64,000 bases of DNA from Phil1 sp964487565 (GCA_964487565.1 CAZARN010000002.1:1-64000); one strand, 5' to 3'. Counted from the first letter of the stretch, positions 17,571 to 26,686 are shown. Notes: generated from the sequence alone by a model not told the origin. Numbers and translations: made by a program.

Positions 17571-18613
17571 TTATCCTCCAAAAGATCTTTCAGGCTTTCT
17601 CTCTTATGACCGGCGCGCCCTGTTATGCTGCGCGCGTGGAGCATGGAGCTTATCACGCTCTCCTCCACGCACTCTATAACTGCGCGGAAAACATAATCCA
17701 TATCATCCTCGAAAAGCATTGCGGAAGCGACGGGCGCTCCGCTATTGCCCGCCCTGTCGTGCGGCACGCGAAGCGATGTTGAAAATGCAAGCGCGATCTC
17801 TCCGCTGCCGTTCCCCGAAATGCTGCCGGTCCTTGCAAGACCGCTCTGTACGCGCTTTGCCGCGCGGAGCAGCTGACGTGAATCAAGCGGCGCGTCCGTT
17901 GCGATCACCGTTATGACGCTGCCCTTGTCGCGCTCCGCCGCGGCCTGTTTTTCGGCAAAAAGCCTCTCGCCGACGCGCTCGCACCCTATCGTAAGATCGC
18001 GCATTGAGCCGAAGTTTGTAAGAAGCAGCGTGCCGAGCGTGTATCTTTTGCCGTAAAGCTTGAATGTTCTCGACGCGCTGCCTATGCCGCCCTTCATCGA
18101 ATAGCAGCTCATGCCCGCGCCCGCGCCGACGGCTCCTTCTTCAAATATATCGGATGCTTTTGCGAACGCTTCCTCCACATGCTCCCGCGCGATATGGAAG
18201 CCGCGTATATCGTTGAGATAGGAATCGTTGCATTCGAATATTACGGGATTCACCGTGCCCGTTGTGAGGCCGATATCCCCGTTGCGCCCGATCATGTAGC
18301 GCGCAAGCGCATCCCATGTGGCGCCCACGGAAAGAGTGTTTGTGAAAACGAGCGGCGTCTCAATCGTGCCAAGCTCATTCACCTGCACAAGGCCGCAGCT
18401 CTTGCCGAAGCCGTTTATCACATGCGCCGCCGCCTGACATTTGTCGTGGAAAATATCCCCCTGATGCGGCATAAGCACCGTAACGCCTGTATGCACGTCG
18501 CCCTCGTGGAGCGTACAATGGCCCACGCTCACCCCCGGCACATCCGTGATGAGATCCAGCGCGCCCTTGTCCATGCGCCCGAGCGTAAAACCGCAGTCCT
18601 TGTCGATCCCCAT
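17567..18613 (-). CDS. P1 family aminopeptidase (DmpA-like)
   Basis: Ntn-type hydrolase of 348 residues, self-cleaving in known members and able to release N-terminal residues, including from D-amino acid amides or beta-peptides. ITDVPGVSVGHCTL (about 21-34) and the late RTGSISGNGSGEIALAFST (about 265-283) with the Gly-Ser processing pair are diagnostic. The start is placed at the ATG at 18613 because AAGGAG lies 7 nt upstream. The frame extends 22 codons further, without support. It overlaps the transglutaminase-like gene by 4 nt. Confidence 0.85.
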   Translation of the reverse strand: MGIDKDCGFTLGRMDKGALDLITDVPGVSVGHCTLHEGDVHTGVTVLMPHQGDIFHDKCQAAAHVINGFGKSCGLVQVNELGTIETPLVFTNTLSVGATWDALARYMIGRNGDIGLTTGTVNPVIFECNDSYLNDIRGFHIAREHVEEAFAKASDIFEEGAVGAGAGMSCYSMKGGIGSASRTFKLYGKRYTLGTLLLTNFGSMRDLTIGCERVGERLFAEKQAAAERDKGSVITVIATDAPLDSRQLLRAAKRVQSGLARTGSISGNGSGEIALAFSTSLRVPHDRAGNSGAPVASAMLFEDDMDYVFRAVIECVEESVISSMLHARSITGRAGHKRESLKDLLEDK

Positions 18614-18693
18614 CGGTAGTCTCCTTTTGCCGCAAAACGACACATGTTTTATTTTAGCGCAATTACAGCTTCCCTTCAAGATGCAGCGCCTTT

Positions 18694-19767
18694 TTATCGA
18701 TATATTTCCATGATCTCAAGCGATGGCGAAAGCAGCAAAGTGCCCGCGCTGCCTTGATCTTTAAGCACCGTTCGCGGATTGTCGCCGGCCATGCGCGCCG
18801 CGTCGGAAACACGCACTCCGAATGAAACGACGTTCCTCATGCAATTTATGAGCTTTGCCGTGGATCCCGCGATCGTGCCGTCTGAAAGCGTGGCGCGGCC
18901 GTCCTTAACATATACCCGCTGCCCGCCGATGGAATACTCTCCGTCGCACATCCCCGCCGCCGACATCGCGTCGCTTATGAGGCACAGCCTGCCCGCGCCG
19001 AAAAGCTTGTATGCCGCGCGGACCATCGCGGGATGCACATGCACTCCGTCCGCGATGAGCTCCGCCGTCACGCCGGCTCGCTCCATTGCTGCAGGGATCG
19101 GGCCTGGATCGCGGTGAAGCATCGGCCGCATGGCGTTGAACAGATGCGTGACATGGCAGGCGCCGCCGGCAAACGCCGCGGATGCCGTTTGATAATCGCA
19201 GTCCGTATGTGCGACCGCCACCCGGCATACCTTTGACGCGCGCGCGATGAAATCCATCGCGCCTGGAAGCTCCGGCGCGACGCACACCACGCGCACGAGG
19301 CCATCGGATGCTTCGACGAGACGCATGAACATATCATAATCGGGTTCATGCAGATACTCCTCGCTTTGCGCGCCTTTTTTCGCCCCGCTGAGGAACGGGC
19401 CTTCAAGCATGACGCCTGCAATGCGCGCGCAGCCCTCCGGCGTTTCGCGTGAAAAACGCGCGGCGGTCCTGCATGCGCGTATCAGCTTTTCCTCCGGCAG
19501 CGTCATGAGCGCAGCGGCGAACGAGCTTACGCCGTTCCGATAAAGGAAACGCGCCATCCTGATGTATTCGTCATAATCCCCGTCGGAAAAATCGCATCCG
19601 GAGTTGCCGTGCGTGTGCATATCGCACAAGCCGCTCATAAGGTATGGCCAGTCGGCCGCCTCCTGAGCGCTCACGCCCTCGATCGGACGCGCCTCGGCCG
19701 TTCCGTCGGCATTCACGCGATATTCGGCCGCCATTATCCCGTCGCCGCAGACTATCCTCGCTTTCAT
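18694..19767 (-). CDS. nagA: N-acetylglucosamine-6-phosphate deacetylase
   Basis: Amidohydrolase that removes acetate from GlcNAc-6-P to give GlcN-6-P. The 357 residues carry CDMHTHGNSGCDFSDGD (about 47-63), VAHTDCDYQTA and THLFNAMRPMLHRDPG. They also have LIADGVHVHP and the catalytic Asp in LISDAMSAAG. No nagB is near. The gene would receive GlcNAc-6-P from the murQ set at 22.6-26.7 kb. It starts 5 nt after the M42 peptidase stop. Confidence 0.93.
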   Translation of the reverse strand: MKARIVCGDGIMAAEYRVNADGTAEARPIEGVSAQEAADWPYLMSGLCDMHTHGNSGCDFSDGDYDEYIRMARFLYRNGVSSFAAALMTLPEEKLIRACRTAARFSRETPEGCARIAGVMLEGPFLSGAKKGAQSEEYLHEPDYDMFMRLVEASDGLVRVVCVAPELPGAMDFIARASKVCRVAVAHTDCDYQTASAAFAGGACHVTHLFNAMRPMLHRDPGPIPAAMERAGVTAELIADGVHVHPAMVRAAYKLFGAGRLCLISDAMSAAGMCDGEYSIGGQRVYVKDGRATLSDGTIAGSTAKLINCMRNVVSFGVRVSDAARMAGDNPRTVLKDQGSAGTLLLSPSLEIMEIYR

Positions 19768-19772
19768 GGCGT

Positions 19773-20861
19773 TCAGAAGGAAGCGATAAGCTCCGCGTCC
19801 ATGCGGCGTATCACTTCAACGGCCATCTGCACCGTCGCCTCAAAATCGAAATAGCTTGTTATGCCGTATGTCGAATGGATATAGCGCACAGGCACGCCCA
19901 TGATTATCACCGGTACGCCGTCAAGCGCCGTGTTTATGCAGGCGCCGTTGTTGCCGCCGCCCTCGCGCACGCTCGCCTGTATCGGCAGGCCGAGGCTCTC
20001 CGCAAGATCGAGGGTATAGCGCTGGAAGCGCGGGTTCGCCACGACAGACACATCCATGAAACGTATCATCGGGCCTTTCTTGAGCGCCGTCTGCGTGGCG
20101 TAGGGCTCTGTGAACGTATCGTCCGCGGGACAGCCCTCAAACACGATGGCGACCTTGGGCTTTATCCTGTTCACGGAAACGAAACAGCCGCGCTCGCCAA
20201 GCTCCTCCTGGCTGGACATGGAGCCCGCAACATCCACCGCAAGATCCATATCCTTTATCCTTCGCATGGTCTCTATCATCGCGGCGCAGCCTATGCGGCA
20301 GTCAAAACCCTTGCCGATCATTATGTCGCGCTCACGCTCGTATGTGAATTCGGATGCGCACACGGCCGGTTCGCCGATCCTTATGCGGAACGTTTCCCTG
20401 GCCTCCCTGTCCGAGCAGGCGCCGACGTCTATCACAAGATCGCGCATCGAAAGGGAGTCGTCCCCGCTTTCATGCTCGGCGGCCATATTGCGGAAATGCG
20501 GCGGCTTTGCCGCAACCACGCCCGGTATCCACGCGCCCGCCGCGTTTCTCACGAGCACCTTTGCCCCGATGAGGGAGCCTTGCGTCCAGCTTCCGAGGCC
20601 GACGAAGCGCAGCGTGCCGTTTGGTTTTACGGAATGTATCATCATGCCCACCTCGTCCCCGTGGGCATCGAGCATGAGCATCGGTTTCCCGCAGTTTTTC
20701 TCTCTGTATATGCACAGGTTGCGCAGACTGTCCTCAAAAAGCCTGCCGCTGCCTGCGGCGTATTTCCTTGCAACAGCAACCGCCTCGTCTTCAAAGCCGG
20801 AAGGTGCTTTTGCGTTTGAGAGTTCCCGTATCATCGAAAGACAGCTTTCATCGATTTGCAT
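19773..20861 (-). CDS. M42 family metallo-aminopeptidase
   Basis: Cytosolic dinuclear-metal aminopeptidase (deblocking aminopeptidase type) of 362 residues. Metal and catalytic residues are visible in MLDAHGDEVGMMIHS (about 67-81), GFDCRIGCAAMIE, SSQEELGERG (the Glu-Glu pair) and REGGGNNGA...YIHSTYG near the end. The start at 20861 (MQIDESCLSMIREL) follows AAGGAACTTGTT. The frame runs 116 codons further upstream without homology and was rejected. It is the first gene of the long reverse-strand run. Confidence 0.9.
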   Translation of the reverse strand: MQIDESCLSMIRELSNAKAPSGFEDEAVAVARKYAAGSGRLFEDSLRNLCIYREKNCGKPMLMLDAHGDEVGMMIHSVKPNGTLRFVGLGSWTQGSLIGAKVLVRNAAGAWIPGVVAAKPPHFRNMAAEHESGDDSLSMRDLVIDVGACSDREARETFRIRIGEPAVCASEFTYERERDIMIGKGFDCRIGCAAMIETMRRIKDMDLAVDVAGSMSSQEELGERGCFVSVNRIKPKVAIVFEGCPADDTFTEPYATQTALKKGPMIRFMDVSVVANPRFQRYTLDLAESLGLPIQASVREGGGNNGACINTALDGVPVIIMGVPVRYIHSTYGITSYFDFEATVQMAVEVIRRMDAELIASF

Positions 20862-20988
20862 AACAAGTTCCTTTCCGCGTGTTAGCGCATGGTTATTTTT
20901 AAATTTAAAGCGGATGTGATAAACGCGCGAATATCGCCTCACCCGCGGCCTGTCGCAGCCTTCTGTGACGCAAACATTCATCTTTGAC

Positions 20989-21017
20989 AGTATAGCATTC
21001 GCACAATCCGTCTGCAA
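20989..21017 (-). promoter_or_regulatory. Promoter for the salvage/cobalamin run
   Basis: Reverse strand: TTGCAG (21012-21017), 17-nt spacer, TATACT (20989-20994). It would give a leader of about 120 nt before the M42 gene. No cobalamin riboswitch could be seen in that leader. Confidence 0.5.
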
Positions 21018-21072
21018 GGGCGCGCCTGTGGCGCTCCGCGCGGCGGCTTTTGCCGGCTCCGCGGCGGCATGC

Positions 21073-21101
21073 TTGCGTATACAGTCATATTGTGTTATGC
21101 T
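21073..21101 (+). promoter_or_regulatory. Promoter for the MATE gene
   Basis: TTGCGT (21073-21078), 17-nt spacer, TATGCT (21096-21101), 37 nt before the MATE start. The hexamers are moderate matches. It diverges from the M42 promoter across about 55 bp. Confidence 0.4.
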
Positions 21102-21137
21102 GAATAATACGCTTAAAGAAAGGTACATCACAACAGC

Positions 21138-22553
21138 ATGGAGCAAAGGGCGCCTCATTTCCGGCAAAGATTCATCAACAAATTCATCGGAGACAGAGCT
21201 TTTTATCACGCGTTGATCGTTCTTGTGCTCCCGCTTGTCATACAGCAGGGTATAACGAGCTTCGTCAATCTGCTCGACAACGTTATGGTCGGCGCGCTTT
21301 GCACGGAGTCAATATCCGGCGTCGCCATAGTCAATCAGTTCATATTCGTTTTCCAGCTCACGATATTCGGCGCGCTTTCCGGTGCGTCCATTTTCGGCGC
21401 TCAGTATGCGGGTCAGGGCGACACGGAGGGTCTTCGCCGCACGTTCCGCTTCAAGCTCGTTATAGGCGTTGTGATAACGGCCGCGGCGGTCGTGCTTTTC
21501 TCCGTGTTCCGCAGCGAGCTTATCTCGCTTTATATCCACGATACGATCGACAGCACCGCGTCGCCCGAGCTTACGACAAGCGAAGCGATGGGTTATCTTT
21601 CCGTCGTTCTTTGGGGTCAGCTCCCCTTCATGCTCAGCCAGTGTCTTTCCTCAACGCTGCGTGAAACCGGAGAAACAAAAGCCCCCATGGTCGCCAGCAT
21701 CGCGTCGATACTGGTCAATCTCGTGCTAAATTACCTGCTCATCTACGGCAAGTTCGGCTTCCCCGCGATGGGCGTGCGCGGCGCGGCGCTTGCAACTGTC
21801 ATCGCGAGGGTGACAGAAGCCGCGTGGCTCTTGATATACACACTCAAAAACAGCGCCAAGCATCCGTTCATAAAGGGCGTGATCTCAAAATTCAACATCC
21901 CGTGGGAGCTTGTGCGCCGCATCACCGTCACCGGCCTTCCGCTGCTCGTGAATGAATTCCTCTGGTCGGCGGGACAGGCCGTGATCAGCCAGAATTATTC
22001 CGTGCGCGGTCTTCAGGTGGTCGCCGCAACGAACATCACGACCACCGTTTGGGAGCTTTTCGCGATCATCATGTTCGCCATGGGCAACGCCATCGCCATA
22101 CTTGCAGGGCAAAAGCTCGGCGCCGGCGATATCGAGGGCGCGCGCGATGAAAACCGCAAGCTCATTTTTGCCGATGTGGCGATACATATCGTGATGGGTC
22201 TTCTCATCATCGCGTTTTCCGGGCTTATCCCGATGATATACAACGTGGATCAGGCCGTGCGCGATATGACCTCGTCGATGCTCCGTGTCGCGGGACTGAC
22301 GCTTTGGCTGCACTCGTTCACGCACGCGGCCTATTTCACCATCCGCTCCGGCGGCCGCACGATAATCACCTTCCTTTTCGACAGCGTATTCTCATGGTTG
22401 ATATGCGTGCCGCTGGCGTATGTGCTGTGCAATTATACAGAGCTTGGCATAGTTGCCATCTATGCCGTGATACAGTGCGCAGACGTGATAAAGATCGCCA
22501 TTGCCCTTCCCCTTTTGAGGAGAGGCACATGGGCGAGAAATGTGATCAGCTGA
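21138..22553 (+). CDS. MATE family efflux transporter
   Basis: A 471-residue multidrug and toxic compound extrusion protein, with twelve hydrophobic segments expected and the family opening VLPLVIQQGITSFVNLLDNV (residues about 33-52). It exports cationic compounds or metabolites by Na+ or H+ antiport in known members. Length is normal. The ribosome site is weak (GAAAGG about 14 nt upstream). The gene stands alone between divergent and convergent neighbours and ends at a terminator. The substrate is unknown. Confidence 0.9.
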   Translation: MEQRAPHFRQRFINKFIGDRAFYHALIVLVLPLVIQQGITSFVNLLDNVMVGALCTESISGVAIVNQFIFVFQLTIFGALSGASIFGAQYAGQGDTEGLRRTFRFKLVIGVVITAAAVVLFSVFRSELISLYIHDTIDSTASPELTTSEAMGYLSVVLWGQLPFMLSQCLSSTLRETGETKAPMVASIASILVNLVLNYLLIYGKFGFPAMGVRGAALATVIARVTEAAWLLIYTLKNSAKHPFIKGVISKFNIPWELVRRITVTGLPLLVNEFLWSAGQAVISQNYSVRGLQVVAATNITTTVWELFAIIMFAMGNAIAILAGQKLGAGDIEGARDENRKLIFADVAIHIVMGLLIIAFSGLIPMIYNVDQAVRDMTSSMLRVAGLTLWLHSFTHAAYFTIRSGGRTIITFLFDSVFSWLICVPLAYVLCNYTELGIVAIYAVIQCADVIKIAIALPLLRRGTWARNVIS

Positions 22554-22571
22554 AATCCGGCGCATACAAGA

Positions 22572-22598
22572 GGAGCGTCCTGCGAGGGACGCTCCTTC
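22572..22598 (+). terminator. Terminator after MATE gene
   Basis: A 9-bp perfect stem (22572-22580 with 22587-22595) with a short loop lies 18 nt beyond the MATE stop. The T tract is weak. It may also serve the convergent reverse-strand gene ending at 22621. Confidence 0.7.
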
Positions 22599-22620
22599 GT
22601 TATACGCGATGCGCGCTTTA

Positions 22621-23250
22621 TCATTCGGAAAGCCGCGCGATCTGCTCCTCCATGCCCCGGTAAAACGAAGCGAGATGCATGCCGTCCGCAAGGGAGTGAT
22701 GCGCGATGATCGATACCGGCATCATCAGCCTGCCGCCCTCAGGGCTGAACTTTCCGAACGCTATCCGCGGATTCGACTCATCCCCGCACGGCACAGGCTC
22801 GATGAGGGAGGTGAAATGCACCCACGGCACGCATGTTACAAACACAAAGGAAAGCGAATCCTCGCCGTCCTCGATGGTCGGCTCAAGGCGGCTGCGTGTC
22901 CGCTCGCGTTTCGCATATTCGATGAAATCGTCAAACGGCATGTCGTTTTCAAGCCTGCAATAGCAGAAAGTACCGTTTTCAAGAAGCTCCACATGCGACG
23001 TCGGACATCTGTCAAAAAGCGATATTCCGCCGTCTTCTATTCTCATGCGAAGCTCGGGTACGGAATTCACCGCGTTTGCCGCGCAGTAAAGCGAAGCTAA
23101 GAAAAATGAGACGCCGCGTTTTTTCGCCGACGCATAAAGGCCTGTCACGTCCACATTCGCCGTTATGCCCGCATACGGATACGCAAGGCTCCTGAAATAA
23201 TCAAAATGGGACTTTCTCGGGTAATTTTCCATATCGATGACCGTCTTCAT
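22621..23250 (-). CDS. Chloramphenicol acetyltransferase-like protein
   Basis: A 209-residue member of the CAT fold (type A). The catalytic histidine motif is intact as IIAHHSLADGMHLASF (about residues 180-195), and HFDYFRSLAYPY and SFVFVTCVPWVHFTS match family positions. It ends the amino-sugar operon and overlaps the kinase gene by 4 nt, so an O- or N-acetylation of a sugar or wall fragment is as plausible as drug resistance. Resistance should not be assumed from this sequence. Confidence 0.82.
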   Translation of the reverse strand: MKTVIDMENYPRKSHFDYFRSLAYPYAGITANVDVTGLYASAKKRGVSFFLASLYCAANAVNSVPELRMRIEDGGISLFDRCPTSHVELLENGTFCYCRLENDMPFDDFIEYAKRERTRSRLEPTIEDGEDSLSFVFVTCVPWVHFTSLIEPVPCGDESNPRIAFGKFSPEGGRLMMPVSIIAHHSLADGMHLASFYRGMEEQIARLSE

Positions 23251-24152
23251 GATTTGCTCCTTATCAGCTCGATCGCTTTTTGTGCCGCGCCCGTTTCGGC
23301 GCGTTTTTCAAGGATGAACGGTTCCGTATCCGGCGACGCGGTTTTGAGGCGCTCGATGAAAAGCCCCCGTATACAGGCATTTTTCACGAGCACGGAACCT
23401 GTCATGGCAAGCCTTTGCGGCCCGTCAAAGCGCGCGCATACCGCCCCGGCCGTGACGGCAAGCTCCGCCGCCGCCCTTTGCGCGATCTCAAGCGCCGCCA
23501 TGTCGCCCTGTTCAAGGGCTTCGTCAAGACGCCTTGCAAGCGCCGCGATATCGCTCTTCACGCGCGCAGGTGAAGTATAATACGTTGTCAGCGCGCCTAT
23601 ATCTCCGACGCCCGCGGCCTCAAATACGATATCGGTAAGCGCGCTTGCCCTGCCGCGCCCGTCGGACGCGCGCACAACGCACGCAAGCATGTCCCGTCCG
23701 ATCGCATAGGCGCTGCCTGAGTCGTCGAACACATGGCCGCGTCCGCCCGCGCGGCAGTAATTCCCGCGCTGCCTTGCATATGCGACCGACCCCGTCCCCG
23801 CGATGATTATCGCGCCGTCGCCATCGCCAAACGCGGTGTCGAGCGCGTTCACATGGTCTCCGACGACCGACACAGGGCAGTATATGCCCGCGTTTTCAAG
23901 CGTCGTCTTCACCTTTTCGGCCATTGCGTCCTCGCCCGCGCCCGCGCAGCCGCAGCGAAGCATCACGCATTCGCCCGGGGTTTCGCGTATCACCTTGCAA
24001 AGGCTTTGCGCCGTCATGCGCAGCGCTTCCGGCACAAACGGCGTCATGGCGCCGGTTTCGCCGCGAAGTATAAAAGCCCCGCTGTGCGCGTCGCGCAGCT
24101 CGTACACAGTGCCCGTGCCGCCGCCGTCGACACCCATCACATATTGAGCCAT
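23247..24152 (-). CDS. BadF/BadG-type ATPase, GlcNAc/MurNAc kinase-like
   Basis: ASKHA-fold sugar kinase of 301 residues. The phosphate-1 motif is GVDGGGTGTVYEL (about 7-19) and the adenosine region is IIIAGTGSVAYARQ (about 116-129), followed by GGRGHVFDDSGSAYAIGR. In the MurNAc recycling setting it most likely phosphorylates MurNAc and/or GlcNAc released by the upstream GH3 enzyme, giving the 6-phosphates used by MurQ and NagA. It overlaps the GH3 gene by 16 nt and the CAT-like gene by 4 nt. Confidence 0.82.
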   Translation of the reverse strand: MAQYVMGVDGGGTGTVYELRDAHSGAFILRGETGAMTPFVPEALRMTAQSLCKVIRETPGECVMLRCGCAGAGEDAMAEKVKTTLENAGIYCPVSVVGDHVNALDTAFGDGDGAIIIAGTGSVAYARQRGNYCRAGGRGHVFDDSGSAYAIGRDMLACVVRASDGRGRASALTDIVFEAAGVGDIGALTTYYTSPARVKSDIAALARRLDEALEQGDMAALEIAQRAAAELAVTAGAVCARFDGPQRLAMTGSVLVKNACIRGLFIERLKTASPDTEPFILEKRAETGAAQKAIELIRSKS

Positions 24153-25138
24153 TTCAGCGCCTGAAGCTTTCTTGAAACAGACTTTTCATGCATGAGGGCG
24201 CAAAGCGAGCCGTCCCTCAGCGCACGGGCCACCGTTTCCGCAGCCCTTGAAGCGATATCGATATCGTGAGAAACGAGCGCAAGATCAGCCCCCGCGCGGA
24301 GCGCCCCGAGCGCGGCGTCCTCGCATTTTCCGCCGGTTGCCACAGCGCCCATCTCAAGATCGTCCGTGATTATCAGCCCGTCAAAGCCCATCTTCTCGCG
24401 CAAAAGTCCCGTCAGCAGCGTTTTTGACATCGTTGCCGGCACATCCTTCTCGATTTTCGGAAAAACGATATGCGCGCTCATCACCGCGGGAACGCCTGCG
24501 GCTATCGCCGCCGCAAACGGCTTAAGCGGCCCTTCTTCGAGCTCATCAATGCCGATATCGATCGACGGCAGCGATATATGGGTGTCGACGGCGGTGCCGC
24601 CGTGTCCCGGGAAATGCTTTGCGCACGGCAGCACGCCGCCGCTTCGTATGCCTTCCATCATGGCAAGCCCGTTTTTCGTTACTTCATCCGGGCTGCAGCC
24701 AAAGCTGCGGTCGCCTATCACGCTGTTGCCGATTTGCATGTCTATGTCCAGCACCGGCGCAAGATCCACATTGAAGCCCATGCTTCTCATCGTTTCCGCG
24801 ATATATGCCCCCGCCCCGTGCACGGCGTCCGTTCCCTTCAGCGCAAGCTTCTTCGCGCTTTCCGTGTCGATCATATCCTTCGGGAGCCGCTGCACGCGCC
24901 CTCCCTCCTGATCGAGCGCGATCAGCGCCGCAGAACCCCTGTTATGCCGCGCTATCGCGTGAAGATCGGCCGCAAGGTCTGTCATCTGCGCGCGAGACAC
25001 GCAATTGTGCGCGAAGAGTATGAAATCGGAAAAGCCGTATTCCTTCGCAAACGCCCTGAATCCCTCAGTGACCACGGTTCCCGGCACGCCTATCATGAAT
25101 CGTTCCCCGGCGCACGGCATATTCCCGGCCGCGTTCAT
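24137..25138 (-). CDS. GH3 beta-N-acetylhexosaminidase (NagZ-type)
   Basis: Glycoside hydrolase family 3 enzyme of 333 residues, single domain, like cytosolic NagZ. KHFPGHGGTAVDTHISLP (about 168-185) carries the His-Asp dyad, and IITDDLEMGAVA (about 256-267) has the nucleophile Asp. It cleaves GlcNAc-MurNAc in known members. There is no signal peptide, so the disaccharide must be imported, but no transporter is in the operon. AGGAGG stands 6 nt before the ATG. It overlaps murQ by 4 nt. Confidence 0.88.
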   Translation of the reverse strand: MNAAGNMPCAGERFMIGVPGTVVTEGFRAFAKEYGFSDFILFAHNCVSRAQMTDLAADLHAIARHNRGSAALIALDQEGGRVQRLPKDMIDTESAKKLALKGTDAVHGAGAYIAETMRSMGFNVDLAPVLDIDMQIGNSVIGDRSFGCSPDEVTKNGLAMMEGIRSGGVLPCAKHFPGHGGTAVDTHISLPSIDIGIDELEEGPLKPFAAAIAAGVPAVMSAHIVFPKIEKDVPATMSKTLLTGLLREKMGFDGLIITDDLEMGAVATGGKCEDAALGALRAGADLALVSHDIDIASRAAETVARALRDGSLCALMHEKSVSRKLQALKWLNM

Positions 25139-25956
25139 TTTGCGCCTCCTATATATGCCATCGCGGCCGAAACGTCATTTGCGCACCTGTCGAGCGCCTC
25201 AGCCGCCTTTTCAGGCGAAACGCCTGCGGTTTGCGTGATTATCCGCACCGCGCGTGAGCGCAGCTTTTCATTTGTGGCGCGAAGCCCGCTCATCACGCCG
25301 CCGTGCGCGTGGCCGAGGCGTACCATGACGCTTGTTGATATCATATTGAGCACCAGCTTCTGCGCCGTGCCGCACTTCATGCGCGTTGAACCCGCGACCA
25401 CCTCGGCCCCGGTTATCACGGCTATCTCCGTATCGGCCGCCGCCGCGAGCTTCGTGCCCGCGTTCGAGGTGAGGGCCGCCGTATACGCGCCGCGCCTTCT
25501 CGCCTCCGCCACGGCCGCGATCACATACCGCGCGCCGCCTGAGGCCGAAATGCCTATCACCGTATCCATCGACGACACCGCAAGCTCCCTGATGAGCATG
25601 GCGCCAGCTTCCGCGTTATCCTCCGCGGCTTCAGCCGCATGGGTGAGCGCGTCAACGCCGCCCGCGATATGTCCCTGCACGGTTTCTGGCGCGACGCCGT
25701 ATGTCGGCGGACATTCGGATGCGTCAAGCATGCCGAGTCTTCCGCTCGTTCCCGCGCCGACGTATATCAGCCTGCCGCCCCGCGCGATGCCGTCCGCAGC
25801 CGCATCCGCAACGCGGGAAGCCGCGGGTATCACGCTTCTTACAGCCGCGGCGACCTTTGCGTCCTCGTCGTTTATCAGACGCATGAGTTCGATCGTGTCC
25901 AGCGTTTCTATCCCGCGAAAACGCGGGTCCTGCTTTTCAGTGAGAGGTATATCCAT
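25135..25956 (-). CDS. murQ: N-acetylmuramic acid 6-phosphate etherase
   Basis: Cleaves the lactyl ether of MurNAc-6-P to give GlcNAc-6-P and D-lactate. The 273 residues form a SIS domain with VGAGTSGRLGMLDASECPPT (about 66-85, catalytic Glu), ISASGGARYVIAA and the late motif STRMKCGTAQKLVLNMIST. It is somewhat shorter than the usual roughly 300, at the C-terminus. A perfect GGAGG lies 6 nt before the ATG at 25956. The first 20 nt overlap the end of the upstream DUF5131 gene. Confidence 0.93.
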   Translation of the reverse strand: MDIPLTEKQDPRFRGIETLDTIELMRLINDEDAKVAAAVRSVIPAASRVADAAADGIARGGRLIYVGAGTSGRLGMLDASECPPTYGVAPETVQGHIAGGVDALTHAAEAAEDNAEAGAMLIRELAVSSMDTVIGISASGGARYVIAAVAEARRRGAYTAALTSNAGTKLAAAADTEIAVITGAEVVAGSTRMKCGTAQKLVLNMISTSVMVRLGHAHGGVMSGLRATNEKLRSRAVRIITQTAGVSPEKAAEALDRCANDVSAAMAYIGGAK

Positions 25957-26686
25957 CGGTTTCCTCCGGCGTATAATTTATCCCGGCTTTTCCTGCCTGG
26001 GAAAACTGATCTTTCCTTAAAATTTTATACCGTTTTGCGTCCTTCACAAAGTTTGCGCCCGTCTGGCGGAAGCGGAAGCTTACCCCCGCCTCCACGCACT
26101 GCCGCCTTATGTCGAGCACCCACGCGAAATCGCATTCGCGCGCGTCCGTCCCGCTCTCTCCGCCCACGCTGACAAGCTCCGCCCATTTGCCCAGATGGGC
26201 CGACATGTCGACATGGCCGAGCAGCGGTTCGCAGACGATGAATTTGTGTTTGACCGGCGCGTCGTGAAATATGCCGAGCCGCTCATCCGCGCGCTGCTGA
26301 TCCTCGCAGGTGCAGCCTATGCTCACGTTTTCGTATCCGAAGCCCCAGTCTGGCGGTACGCACCCGCACAGCCTTTCAATGCGCTTCGTGATGAACATGA
26401 AACGCACGTCGCTTCGCTCGCGCATCATTCTCCACGCCTCGTCCCGCCACGGATCAGCATCCTCAAGGAGAAAATCCGACGTGAAGCAGGTCGCCGCCGT
26501 GCTGCCGCCCGGGATCCTGTATTCGCCGGCGCGGTTTTTTTTGACCGGCAGACAGAAGTCCCCCGTTTTTCTTATGACGGAGGCGTCGCGCTCATGCGCT
26601 TCATCCATGCGGTAAACATAGCAATGTAAGCAGCCCGGGCTTTTCCGGTGACAGCCGTGCCACGGGTTCCATGAAAATTCCTGCAT
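25937..26686 (-). CDS. DUF5131 (phage Gp37/Gp68-like) protein
   Basis: A 249-residue protein of a family known from phages and bacteria, of uncertain function. The N-terminus WNPWHGCHRKSPGCLHCYVY holds cysteines 12, 19 and 22 (C-x6-C-x2-C), spaced like a radical-SAM iron-sulfur site. FMFITKR, SIGCTCEDQQRADERL and VCEPLLGHVD are typical family segments. It heads the murQ operon and its end overlaps murQ by 20 nt, an unusual partner for cell-wall recycling. It may simply share the promoter region. Confidence 0.8.
   Translation of the reverse strand: MQEFSWNPWHGCHRKSPGCLHCYVYRMDEAHERDASVIRKTGDFCLPVKKNRAGEYRIPGGSTAATCFTSDFLLEDADPWRDEAWRMMRERSDVRFMFITKRIERLCGCVPPDWGFGYENVSIGCTCEDQQRADERLGIFHDAPVKHKFIVCEPLLGHVDMSAHLGKWAELVSVGGESGTDARECDFAWVLDIRRQCVEAGVSFRFRQTGANFVKDAKRYKILRKDQFSQAGKAGINYTPEETDGYTSH

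Noticed and set aside
20862..20988. Cobalamin riboswitch before the run that contains cobTUS
   Set aside because: No B12-box-like conserved segments were seen here or before cobT. A covariance search would be decisive.
22621..23250. Chloramphenicol resistance determinant
   Set aside because: The catalytic motif is present, but the gene is built into an amino-sugar operon and many CAT-fold proteins do not act on the drug.
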